Positions 46,069-56,315 of a stretch of DNA of 64,000 bases are shown piece after piece; position 1 is the first letter of the stretch, and each line of letters starts with the position of its first letter. Location of the stretch: positions 248,001-312,000 of the forward strand of contig JALQBC010000040.1 in NCBI GenBank assembly GCA_023375675.1, given 5' to 3'. The notes beneath the pieces were generated by a model. It made no database searches, was not told where the DNA came from, and was given only the letters and a program-made list of their open reading frames with translations. The position numbers and the translations under genes are program-made. The stretch is from Cytospora piceicola (lineage: Eukaryota > Ascomycota > Sordariomycetes > Diaporthales > Cytosporaceae).

Positions 46069-46719
46069 TCACTCCTTCTTCCTGAGATCCTTCCCCTTGA
46101 AATTCCAGTCATTCAGGTACCCGGCGCCGGCACACAGGTACGTGGCGAAGCCCAGCCAGCCCAGGTAGGGCACCATGCACCAGGCGGCGGTCCGGTCGAT
46201 GGGCCACCAGAGCTTGGTCAGGTAGGCGTTGAGGCCCAGGAGGGCGACGATGTCGACGGTGGCCTCGACGGGGCGCTTCAGGCCGAAGAAGAGGGGCATC
46301 CACACGAGGTTGAGGCCGAGCTGGATCGTGTACAGCGTCGCCGAGTGCTTGGTGTCCTGGATGAGCTGGGGCGTGGACGTCAGGGGGCTGAGGCCGGCCG
46401 TGATGGCCCGGTGCGAGGCGTAGCCCATCAGGGAGTAGAGGAGCGTCCATGCCGGGCCGAAGACGTAGGGGGGAGGGCGGAAGGGGGGTTGTTTGATTTT
46501 CTGGTAGGTGTTTTGTGTTTCTTTTGCTACATCGGGGTTGAGTGGTTAGGGAGCTAGTCTGGTGTGTGCATGGCGAGGCAACGAGAGTGGAGGTAGCTGA
46601 GTCTTACGGCGTGTGCTGTATCCTATGGCGGTGCCGAGGCCGATGGGGAGGAGGATGGATGCGGCGGGGTTGGCGAAGACGCCATACGGAATGGTTAGAG
46701 CTGGTATGTAGGTCGTCAT
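46069..46719 (-). CDS. TspO/MBR (peripheral benzodiazepine receptor) family membrane protein
   Basis: A five-helix membrane protein of the TspO family, which binds cholesterol and porphyrins; animal members sit in the outer mitochondrial membrane. Exons on the minus strand are 46719-46608 and 46526-46069, giving 189 aa. Visible features are the N-terminal helix (NPAASILLPIGLGTAIGYS), the family signature KQPPFRPPPYVFGPAWTLLY spanning loop 1 and helix 2, then GLNLVWMPLFFGLKRPVEAT, LGLNAYLTKLWWPIDRTAAW and the C-terminal helix MVPYLGWLGFATYLCAGAGY. The conserved WxxxP and NxxW positions are in place. The start MTTYIPALTIPYGVF is chosen; an in-frame ATG at 46779 would add 20 residues. The family occurs in filamentous fungi and not in S. 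cerevisiae. The fungal role is not settled. Confidence 0.93.
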
Positions 46720-47932
46720 GGTTGTGACTGTGTCGATGCCGACTTTGGGTAGGTATGTTGAAGTTGGGTGGTTTGGCAATCTACACAGAAATCATTCATG
46801 TCACACAATGTTGGCGATGTTGATTATATACTAGTGGTGAGACCTCAGGTGAGCTTACAGGAGCTATGACGACATGTTGTGTCAAGAGCTATGGACATCG
46901 GAGCTGGCTCTTGAACCTTACTGTGTGTGTATGTGTATGTTGCTCCCCAGAACCAGAACAGCTGTGGTGAGGGTCGACTTCTCCCCTCATAATCTATCGA
47001 GACACCTAGACATACCTAGGTACTTGTAGAGCAGACCTAATCTGTAGTCCAATATGCTCCTATAATTGCCCTGGTATTGTCCAGGTAGTACCCGTAGGGG
47101 TACCCAAGTACAAGTACCCACGTACCCACGTACGCAGGTACGGATTCGTACGCTTCGATTGATAGGAACCGGCGCCCTGTCAAAGGTACGGTCCGTACTT
47201 AGTAAGCAACTTTTCCCGGCCAGCCAACCAGCTCCTTCCGGCCTCCGCTCAGCAGCCCAGCGGCTTGCTTTCGTCCAAGCGCGCCGTCGCCCTCTCCTCC
47301 TTTCAACTGCTCCAAACCTCCCACATAGGTGTACACTCCCGGGACGAGTGGATGACCGCTGTATTTCGCAACAGCACAACCTCTATCGACTTGCACTTTT
47401 GATCGTGCCGTCGACCCTTTCTCAATTGTTCGTTCTATCTCTTCCGTTGAGTTTCGACCCCTCGTGGAATCCCCCTTTCTGTCAACCCTCCTCCCCCCCC
47501 CCCTCAAAAGACGATAGACATAGCTCTGTTTCATGCCCTTTGTCATTGTCATATCATCATTTGCAAATGCTTCTCTGTCAGCCATCAAGCCAAACTGCGC
47601 CTGCTTCTTGTCCTCTTACCTCATGATCGTTTGCTACGGACGGAATCTGCGTTGCTAGCTTCTTTTTCCAATTGCTCAGCCCTCCTCTTGCTGTCTCCAA
47701 CATCACCATCATTCTTCTTTTCAAACTGTCCTGGTCAGAATGTTTTCTCTAACGGCAATCATGTCGCCAAACATTAGGCTTCTCTTTTCATCTAGACCCC
47801 GCCAGACACCACCTGATATTACCTGACCAGACCGACCAGCAGAAGCGTCTTCCGGCGTACCTGCTCTCCTCCTTTGAGCGACCTTTCACGATCACACCAT
47901 ACGTCCGAATTCCACACCACGAAACGTTATCG
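46720..47932. other. Divergent intergenic region, 1.2 kb
   Basis: This lies between the starts of the TspO and ARS2 genes. It contains a TACCTAGGTA motif near 47011 and a run of GTACC/GTACG repeats at about 47083-47142. A CT-rich stretch (about 47400-47900) is probably the ARS2 leader. No gene is called. Confidence 0.6.
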
Positions 47933-50830
47933 ATGGACTCCTACTACAGGGATACGGCGCGCTCGCCAGGCGAAAGGGGCTGGGGTCGTGAGGATCCGAG
48001 AAACAAGATGGACAGAGACGATAACTTTTATCGCGGCCGATCTCCTGGTGCGTTACTCACTTCTTTGTCTGGCATGAAGGGCGTGTTGGAGGGTATTTCC
48101 CAGGGCACGTCTAAGGTGCCTTTTGGAGCGACCGCGCCCACTATTCTTACCTGGCTGGCTTGTTTCTTTATGCACAATGCTTACTGTGAATTTAGTAGGT
48201 CATGATCGACGCCGGTCCAATCGCTCGCGGTCTCCCAATGTCGTTGTCGATCGATATGAACCCAGGCGAGCCAGGGACGACTACCCTCCTCGTGACAGAG
48301 TTGAGAGGGGCGACAGGGTGGACAGGGGTGATAGAGACGACAGACGCCGTATCGGCTCCCCTCCTGCGAATATCGATCGCTATGTTCCCGGGCAAGAAGC
48401 TGCTGCTCCGGCTCAACCTCTGGTAGCGAACCCTATTCAAGATCCTTTGAAGCTGCCTTACCAGGTAGGATTTTCCTACTTTGGTGAGTGGTGGAGGATG
48501 AACGAGAAGGTCAAAGAAGAGAAGGAGCGTGCACGAACTGGTCGCCGCCGAGAACCCGCTCGCGCAAACACGCAAGAGGACCGCGACAAGGAGAAGGCCA
48601 AGATTCAGGCTGCCTACGACACTTACAAAGAGGAACTGCAGGCGAAGATGGCCAAGACTTTCGTGTCACAGCACAAGGACGAGCAATGGTTCCGCGAGCG
48701 CTACGTTCCCGAAGTCAGGGATCCTCTCAGGGCCCAGCTCAGCGAGTTCCGCCGGGGGCTGTACACTCAATGGGAGCAAGACCTCGAGTCCAGCACTTTT
48801 GACGAGTTCACTCTGGAGGGAATACCCAAGAGCGAGAGCAATGGCGCCGGCGGCATCGTTGAAAAGGAGGAGGGAGAAGCAACTGCAGCTAATGAAGTCT
48901 TGGGGGTTGGGGACCTCGTTCCTGCCTCGAGCGCTGACATTCGAGATGAGAACCTCTTCCAGCCGACCCTCCTCATCAAGACGATTGCTCCTAGTGTGAG
49001 CCGTCTGAATCTGGAGGCGTTCTGTAAGGAGCATCTCGGAGAAGAAGAGGGGGGTTTCAAGTGGCTATCACTCAGCGACCCGAACCCATCGAAGCGGTAC
49101 CACCGCATAGGATGGATCATGCTCCATCCGGCTGCAGAAACTGGGCCGATCGTGGATCGTGCAGACCCCAAAGAGGAGGAAGACAAGGATGGAGATATCA
49201 AGATCAAGAGTCCTGGTCCAGCACCGTCGACCGCCGAGAAGGCCCTGGAGGCGATCAACAGCAAAACCGTTAAGGATGAGGTCCGTGGCGACTTCGTATG
49301 CCACGTAGGCGTCCACAACCCCCCGGCCAACCCGCGCAAGAAGGCGTTGTGGGATCTATTCTCGGCCCCAGAGCGTATTGACAAGGACCTGAATCTCGTC
49401 CACCAGCTTGTCAACAAATTTGAGTCTGACTTCGGTTCGGATTTTAATGCTGTGTTGAAAGTGGAAGAGAAAGTGGACGAGCTCAGGGCTTCTGGACGTC
49501 TGCAGCCCACCGCCTCTGCTGCTATCAAAAAGGAGAGAATCAAGAAAGAGCGCAATGTCAATTTGGATGAGGCCATGGACGAAGGCGAAGAGCCCGAGCC
49601 TGAAGAGGACGATGATGAAGACGAGGGCGCCATTGACGATGATGAGGTTGATGATGAAGACCTCCTGATCAAGAAGAAGCAACTTGACCTTCTCATTGAG
49701 TACCTACGCCGTGTCTTCAACTTCTGCTTCTTCTGTGTCTTCGAGAGCGATTCGGTTCACGAGTTGACTCGGAAATGCCCCGGAGGACATCTCCGCCGGC
49801 CTAGAAGCACCCTTTCTTCCGCGGCCAAGGAAGTTGCCCGGGCAAGCGCTATGGGCGACCCCTTCCCAAGCAAGAAACGCGCAGACACCGCTGAACTTGA
49901 GGAAGGCGAGACCACGGAGCCGGATCGCAAGTTCCGGAACACCTCCAAGACGGAGCAGCAGCTGCAGCGTGCGTACAACTGGGTCAAGACTTTTGAGGAT
50001 AAGATCAAGCAGATACTGGAGCCAGAATCTGTCGACATTCGAAAACTTGGCGGCAAGCCAATCGATGAAGTCACGAACGACGAGATGTCCAAGTTCGTCA
50101 AGCAGGAGGATGAGCACAAGTGGCGGTGTAGGGTGCCCGAGTGCACGAAACTGTTCAAGGAGGAGCATTTCTGGCGCAAACACGTGGAGAAGAGACACGT
50201 GGAGTGGCTTGACAGCCTCAAATCTGATGTAAGCTTTTTCTTGCCATATCCAATTGGGGGGCTTAGTACTGACACATGCCGCAGATTGAACTCATCAATG
50301 CGTACGTGATGGACCCAGCTCATATCGCTCCATCGCGAACGGATGCCAATAGCAATGGTCACTTCCCGCCCGCGAATGGATCGGCGGCAACGGGCACACC
50401 TCGCGGCTTTAACCTCTCAACCTACTCCATGAACAATATGCTGCCCATGGGCTTCCCTCCCATGCCCAACTTCCAGCAAATGTTTGCCGGCGCGATGGGA
50501 AGCCCCGCAGGCTGGAGCCAGACGGGCGGGGGTGAGGAGCGCACAGGCGGCCCCATGCGCCGCGGAGGTGGCTTTAATGGTGGCGGTAGGGGTTACAACA
50601 ACAACCGCTCGAATCCGTATGACAGGCCTGGCCGCAACCCTCGTTTCGAAGGCGGAATGGGTGGAGGCCCGATGGGCGGTGGGCGCCCCAGCCGTGGTGG
50701 TAGGTGGGGAGACGGTGCTGGTGGCGGCGCGGCCGTGGGCCCCCGTGAGGCGATCCAGGGACGCACGCTGAAGAGCTATGAGGATCTGGACCAAGTGAGC
50801 GGTGGTGGTGGTGGGGAGTTGAACTACTAG
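47933..50830 (+). CDS. ars2: ARS2/SERRATE family RNA-processing protein (S. pombe Pir2 type)
   Basis: A nuclear scaffold that bridges the cap-binding complex to RNA processing and decay machinery; S. pombe Pir2 also acts in heterochromatin and RNA elimination. Exons are 47933-48047, 48199-50228 and 50285-50830, giving 896 aa. The N-terminus is Arg/Asp/Ser-rich (MDSYYRDTARSPGERGWGRE). The ARS2 N-terminal domain follows (LPYQVGFSYFGEWWRMNEKV and RAQLSEFRRGLYTQWEQDLE). A central region has an acidic run and the conserved LLIEYLRRVFNFCFFCVFES and HELTRKCPGGHLRRP. A C2H2 finger has Cys 682, Cys 687, His 700 and His 705 (WRCRVPECTKLFKEEHFWRK). The tail is Gly/Arg/Asn-rich with RGG-like repeats. At the first acceptor the second AG (TAGTAG) is used to keep frame. 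Introns 2 and 3 boundaries are otherwise standard. Confidence 0.93.
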
Positions 50831-52023
50831 AGGCATGGTTGTTGTCTATTGAAGTAAGGCAGGCTTCTCGGCTTTTTCTCTGGCGCTTAGAGGTGTTATC
50901 TTCTTCCCGTATCGCATACCAGGACTCATACGTTATTCAAGGGTCGTATCTGCGGTTCATATTCCATGGACTTATGGATCCCGGCGCAGTTTTGAAATGT
51001 ACGGTTTGCTACTGGGCATACAGACGTCGGAGAGGTTCGAGAACAAATCAAATAGGAGCTGTACATTAGAATTTATTTCCTTGTTGGTCTTTGGCACGGG
51101 GGCGAGGGCTGGGTGAACGTTTTTTTTTTCTTCTTTTTTCTGGTACTTGACAATAGCAAATCGATGTGTTATGAAATCATCTTGGCCGAGTTGACGTGAC
51201 ATACTGCCTCCTCCACTTGAGGCTACTCTCCGACGACTACGCCGTCGTATGGCACTCTATATGGCCTTGCACATGCTATCCTCTGGTTGTTGAGAGGCCT
51301 AAGCCTAGTGATACTTTGCCTCCGTTACTTGAAGCTTCCGTTGGAGGCTACGATGTCACATTCCTGTATCTACGCCGTGCTTTGCCCTGGTCCTTGAGAA
51401 GTCTCATAGGATTGGGAAACGGGGTAATTTGTTCATGTCACAGTCTTGGGGAAAGAGGGATCCAGTCCCCTATCGTTTTAGCAATATTGTTCATTTGTCT
51501 TCCTCCGGCCTTGACTTTCCACCCCAATACTTCAGGCCCGAAGTAAGTTTCCATTCTCCTTCGTCAGCAGACGGCCGGAGAATCTCGATACCCATGTGGG
51601 TTTTGTATAGTCCAACATGAAACAACTGAAAAACCAGGCTCAACTTCGGCGCCCCAGACATCACCGTCTGTCCTCTCTTCTGGTGTCTCCTCCGCCGTCA
51701 ACGTGTCCCGTGCCTTTCTGAAGCACAGAACGGAAAAACATGGAGCCTGATAAACCGTGGAGCTCAGCATCATCCCCCCTTTCACCGTATTACCGTGATG
51801 CAATGTCCCCACTTTGTCGTCCACGGACGCGGGCCCAAGAGAAGAAAAAAAAGTTCGTCAAAAGCAATGATCGTAAGAAACCACAAGCACAACAAAAACG
51901 CGCATTGTCCCCGTCGGTTGAGAATTTCAGGCCCGGTGCGGTGTGGAAAGACGCATTGGGAAGAATAAGCACCCCTGGGGGTCTGCTTGCTTCCTCGTGA
52001 GAGCCAGTCGTCCACCTACAGGT
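50831..52023. other. Convergent spacer, 1.2 kb
   Basis: This lies between the stop codons of the ARS2 and SRA-YDG genes. A run of T and TTC (about 51120-51140) is present. Short frames have no resemblance to proteins. Presumed 3' UTRs and filler. Confidence 0.55.
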
Positions 52024-53420
52024 TCACCACAAGTCCCAAACCTTGTAGTAGTCCCATCTCTGGCGCTTGGTAGGCGATCTGGTCTGGATGTCCGCCAGCG
52101 AGTCTTGGCCGGGGCAGCGACGCAGGACGTAGCGGTTGTACATGCCGCCCTTGTCGTTGTGCCGGGGCTGGGCCTCCATCCCGATGACCCGGTAGAGGCC
52201 GTCGTACCGCAGGCCAACGCAGGGGGCGTGGGGGGACTTGCTGGCGTGGCGGAGGACGCGCAACGCCCTGCGCGTTTGGAGGGACCGTCGCAGGTACGTG
52301 TTGCCTGGGGAGCGGGGGGGCCTGATGGGGTTCGTGTTGTCGTGGCTGCCGGGTCCGGAGTAGTAGATGATGTCTCCCTGGCTGTTTGTGGATAATGGTG
52401 TGTTAGTTCTGGTTTCTGAGACATGGGCCTTCTTGTTCTTAGGCGAAACAAGAGATTGGGAGCTTCCGGGGAACGGTGTGGGAAGGGGTTAGACTCACTC
52501 ATCGTCAACGTCCTTGTACTTGCCGGACAACACGATGCTGTGAGCACCATACTTGTCGTCGCCGACCACGCCACTCTGGGCGGATCCATGGGCTCCATTG
52601 AATAGGGCAGCCATCTGGTATGGGAACCAGTCACCTGGCTTCAAGCTGTTGTCGCCTGGGCGGGCCGAGCGCTTCGTGTAGCGGGTGTTCAGTTTGAAGG
52701 TCTTCCCGTTGACAGGCCTATATAACAAGCAGTTGGTTAACTTCTCCGTCTCCAATGGGTATATAGGGAGGTCGTCTTTCTTCACGGAGGGTTTTGGCAC
52801 AGGAGAAAATCAAGAGGAAGCGAGAGAGGAAAAGGAAGGGGAGAGAGTTATTCACAAAAGGGAAAGAGAGTAGGGGGAGTGAACAGGGAGACTCCGAGAG
52901 GGACTTACTCAAGACCGTGCATGATACCCTTGATGCCCCAGATAGGATGGTTAGGTGGGGGCCGACAGGAAACGCCCTGAGATGCTGTACTGGTCGGCGC
53001 AGCAGTGGTCATCAGCGTCTGCTGCTCATCATCATGATCCTCATCGTCAGCAGTTCCCTCCGTCGCACCCCAGTTAGCCGCCTCCCACTTGCGATACAGT
53101 GCCTCAGCACGCTGCCTCTCACGCTCACCGAACTGGTTCTCGGGATCGAGGATGATAAGCAGGGCTTTGTCGATCTCGACATCCTCGTTGAGGGACCGCT
53201 TGATCTCGGTCTGTTCGAGGGTTGTCAGCGCACCTTGGACCTTTTCGAGCGTGATCAAACGCAGTTGAGGACAATGGGCGTATTCATTGAAGTGTTTGGT
53301 CTTTCGTCTGAGCTGTATGACTGTTTCCTCGTACTCGGGGTCGAAGTTGGGGTTGTTGATGTTGTTAGGCGCGGATGCGGTCGCACCCTGGAGGGCTGGG
53401 ATCAAGCTGGAGTTTGCCAT
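52024..53420 (-). CDS. Stand-alone SRA-YDG domain protein
   Basis: The SRA (SET and RING associated, YDG) fold flips modified cytosine out of DNA and reads 5-methylcytosine or hemimethylated sites in UHRF1 and plant SUVH proteins. Exons on the minus strand are 53420-52909, 52717-52499 and 52381-52024, giving 362 aa. Residues 1-150 are a helical, charged N-terminus (QLRRKTKHFNEYAHCPQLRL) without a known domain. The SRA domain occupies about 155-330: HPIWGIKGIMHGLE, then GDWFPYQMAALFNGAHGSAQ, GVVGDDKYGAHSIVLSGKYK, DQGDIIYYSGPGSHDN, LRVLRHASKSPHAPCVGLRYDGLYRV (split here at YDG). It ends shortly after, with no SET, RING or PHD domain. Fungal genomes carry such short SRA proteins, whose role is unknown. 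A 5'-leader intron seems likely just upstream. The first intron (191 bp) contains frames that could be mistaken for exon. Confidence 0.88.
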
Positions 53421-53496
53421 CTTGTTGGTGGATCTTGACGGGCTTCTTGACCGTCAAAACGGACCGGGTTATGCTGTGCAAGGCAAGGTGTTAGTA
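53421..53496 (-). other. Probable 3' end of a 5'-leader intron of the SRA-YDG gene
   Basis: On the minus strand, 54 bases before the start codon, there is a textbook branch site TACTAAC (53496-53490) followed by CACCTTGCCTTGCACAG with the acceptor AG at 53475-53474. The first exon base after it would be 53473. A matching donor, GCAGCCC|GTAAGTCT, lies at 53944-53943 on the far side of the minisatellite. Such an intron would remove the whole 15-bp repeat from the mRNA. Inferred from splice signals only. Confidence 0.55.
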
Positions 53497-53527
53497 CTGT
53501 ATGTGGCAGACTGGAGGGAATATCGGC

Positions 53528-53925
53528 AGAGGATTCGCCTGCAAGAAGATCGCCTGCAAGAGAATCGCCTGCACGAGATTCGCCTGCAAGAAGATCGCCT
53601 GCAAGAGAATCGCCTGCAAGAGAATCGCCTGCAAGGAACCTCCTGTGAGGAGATTCGCCTGTGAAGAGAGTCGCCTGCAAGAGATTCGCCTGCAAGAGAA
53701 TCGCCTGTAAGAAATTCGTCCTGCAAGAGAACTGCCTGTGAGGAGATTCGCCTGCAAGAGAATCGCCTGCAAGAGAACCTCCTGTGAGGAGATTCGCCTG
53801 TGAAGAGAGTCGCCTGCAAGAGATTCGCCTGCAAGAGAATCGCCTGTGAGGAGATTCGCCTGCAAGAGAACCTCCTGTGAGGAGATTCGCCTGCAAGAGA
53901 ATCGCCTGTAGGGAGATTCATGTTT
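53528..53925. repeat. 15-bp minisatellite in the leader region of the SRA-YDG gene
   Basis: About 26 head-to-tail copies of a 15-bp unit, consensus CTGCAAGAGAATCGC on the + strand (GCGATTCTCTTGCAG in the direction of the gene), with variants CCTGTGAGGAGATTCG and CCTGTGAAGAGAGTCG. A higher-order repeat is visible: the variant series starting CTCCTGTGAGGAG recurs near 53640 and 53779 and again near 53872. Because the unit has no stop codon and is a multiple of three, all three minus-strand frames and one plus frame stay open across it. These frames are repeat artefacts. Confidence 0.9.
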
Positions 53926-54671
53926 GATTTCTTGGGAGACTTACGGGCTGCTGGAGACACGAAGTGGCCAAGCTTGTTCCAGATAGGGCGAGTGCAATAC
54001 AGACAGCACTGTACTTGGAATACTAAAAGGACGGACTATCAGTGAGGAGATGCCGGCATAATTCGCCCGGGAGATCTTACAAGGAGCTTGGAGACACAAA
54101 GTGAGTAGGCTTGTTCCAAATATGGCGAGTGCAATGCAAGACCCAATTCTCTGAACCAACTAGAAAACTATCAGTGATGAGAACCAGTGGTTAGGTGTCT
54201 GGGAGATGTTGCAAGTCCTCTGAGGTAAGAAGGAGGTGATGATGTTGGTAGGCAGCTGGCCTTCCACCAGATATGGCGAGTGCAGTGCAGAAGTCCAAGT
54301 TTCCCGCCAGAAAAGAGAGATATGGTATTAGGAGAGAGGTGATGTGTTGGTAGGCAACTGGCTTTACACCAGATATGGCGAGTGTAGTGCAGCAGTCCAA
54401 GTTCCCGCCAGAAAAGAGAGGTGATATCAGGGAAGAGGTGCCGGGATTGAGTGTCTTGGAGATATTGCAAGTGGAGGTGACAATTTCAGTGGGCAATTGA
54501 CCTCACTTCAAATATGCCGGGTGCAGTGCAGAAACCAAAGCTGTCAACAAACAAGAGAGTGGGTAGCAGTGAGGAGATTCGCGTTCGAGTGCTTGGGGGC
54601 AATGAAGGTAGAGAAGGGAATGATGATTCTGGTAGGCAACTGACAGTTTGGGCCCACAGGGTTCTCCTTAT

Positions 54672-55048
54672 GGCGAGTGCAGTGCAAAGCCCAATGCTCC
54701 CGCCTCAAGAGAGATCCCGGAGGGTCGAGTGTCTGGAGGTAATTGAGAAAGGGAATGATGGTGTTTGTAGCAACTAACCTTTCGTGGTTCTCCTTATGGC
54801 GAGTGCAGTGCAGAACCCAATGCTCCCGCCATAAGAGAGATCCCGGAGGGTTGAGTGTCTGGAGGGAAATGAGAAAGGGAATGATGGTGTTTGTAGCAAC
54901 TAACCTTTCGTGGTTCTCCTTATGGCGAGTGCAGTGCAGAACCCAATGCTCTCGCCACGAGAGAGATCCCGGAAGGTTGAGTGTCTGTAGGGTATTGACA
55001 AAGGGAAAGATGGTGTTGGTAGACAACTGACCTGTCAGAACTCTTTGC
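54672..55048. repeat. Best-preserved 126-bp tandem units of the hairpin array
   Basis: Three consecutive units start at 54672, 54798 and 54924, with spacings 126, 126 and 125 bp. The first two are nearly identical (a handful of differences), so this is the most recently duplicated part of the array. In the minus direction each unit carries GTTAGTTG or GTCAGTTG, followed about 46 nt later by CTCCAG or CTACAG before ACACTC, i.e. a possible short intron. A 202-residue frame on the minus strand (54544-55152) crosses the units and shows a 42-residue repeat for that reason. Confidence 0.88.
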
Positions 55049-56149
55049 AGCGGGTGCAATGTTAGAACAAATGCTCCCGCCAAAAAGAGATCCCGAGGGG
55101 TTGAGTGCCCGGGAGATGTTGCACAAAAGGAGACGATGGTGTTGGTAGACAACTAACCTGCCAGAGCTTTCCTTACAGCGGGTGCAATGTGGAAATCAAT
55201 GTTCCCACCTTAAAGGGTATATCCGGATTGATTGCCTGGGGGGTATTGCAAGACTGTTGCTTGAGCGTGAGAAGGGGTTGAGGATATGGGTAGGTAGATA
55301 GCTCACTCTACTTAGAGCGGGTGCAATGCAGTAACTGTTGCCATTGACACAAGAGACAAGAGAGGGAGAGATAGGGAGACAGAGGGAGAGGGGGGGGGAG
55401 AACAGCAGTGAAGAGGTGCCCGGATGTGCAGAGATGCCGAGATAGAGTGCTTGAAAAAACTTACAAGTTGCTTTGAGATGAAGAAGAGAAGGTGATGGTG
55501 TTGATGGACAACTCAGGTCAGTCCCCTCAAGGATATTGCAGTTTAGAAAGGATGGTACTTGTCAGATTGAGAAAAAGAGTGGTGACAAGATGCCGGAATG
55601 CAGTTGGGAGGCTAGAGAGGATTGGTGACTGAAGAGGTACAAGTCAATGAACGAGACGCGATTATCTCGAGGGTTGCTGGAGGGAGCTCCCACTAATAGC
55701 TAGTGCCATTCAGGGCTCACTGCTACCAAACCAGACAGACAAACAGTGATGTGGTGCCTGTCTAGGCAACGACCTTATTGAAGGTACTTGACTATGTAGT
55801 ACTCCGGTATATATGTAGGCACTCAGTGAAAGACAACATGGTTGTGACCGGGACAAGCATGATACTGGCACTGGTAGGAATGTATCACTATTTCCGGCGA
55901 GTGCACTTCAGAGTCTACTGCTCTCGCATAACCAGGCATACAAGCAGTGATGAGGTGCCTGTATGACGGCCTCAAGGGAGATGTATAGTACTTGGGGAGG
56001 CAGTTAGGGAAAGTCAACTTGGTCATGACCGGGATAATGATGTTATTGATACTGGTGGGGAAGAATCATACTTCTGGCGGATCAACTGGTGCACTTCAGA
56101 GTCTACTGCTCTCGCCAGACACAGTGTTAAGGCAGAGGATTCTACTTCT

Positions 56150-56315
56150 GGCGGGCACACCTCAATGGTCTACAGCTCTCGCCAAATACAGTGGTGAGGG
56201 AAAGATTTCTGCATCTAGCGGGTGCACTTCAAAGTCTACTGCTCTCGCTGAATACAGTGAAGATAGAAATATTTCTCTATCTAGCGGGTGCATGTCAGGG
56301 TCTACTGCTCCCGCC
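56150..56315. repeat. Three closely spaced hairpin copies (about 66 bp period)
   Basis: Hairpins at 56150-56183, 56217-56249 and 56283-56315 follow each other at 66-67 bp, separated by related AATACAGTG(G/A)(T/A)GA...ATCT spacers. This is a local expansion of the hairpin plus a short spacer, without the long spacer of the neighbouring units. Confidence 0.85.

Noticed and set aside
52718..52912. Extra exon of the SRA-YDG gene inside its first intron
   Set aside because: A short in-frame segment can be made using an AAG acceptor near 52780, but direct splicing from 52909 to 52717 gives an uninterrupted SRA sequence (GLE-PVNGKTFKL) with standard sites.
53402..53960. Three overlapping minus-strand frames of 124-164 residues rich in FSCRRIS-type repeats
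   Set aside because: All three frames are open across the same 15-bp minisatellite, which is expected of a stop-free unit divisible by three. None joins the SRA reading frame.
54544..55152. 202-residue minus-strand frame with 42-residue repeats
   Set aside because: It exists only because the young repeat units are 126 bp, a multiple of three, and lack a stop in that frame. Older units break the frame, there is no domain, and the sequence is better explained as non-coding repeat.
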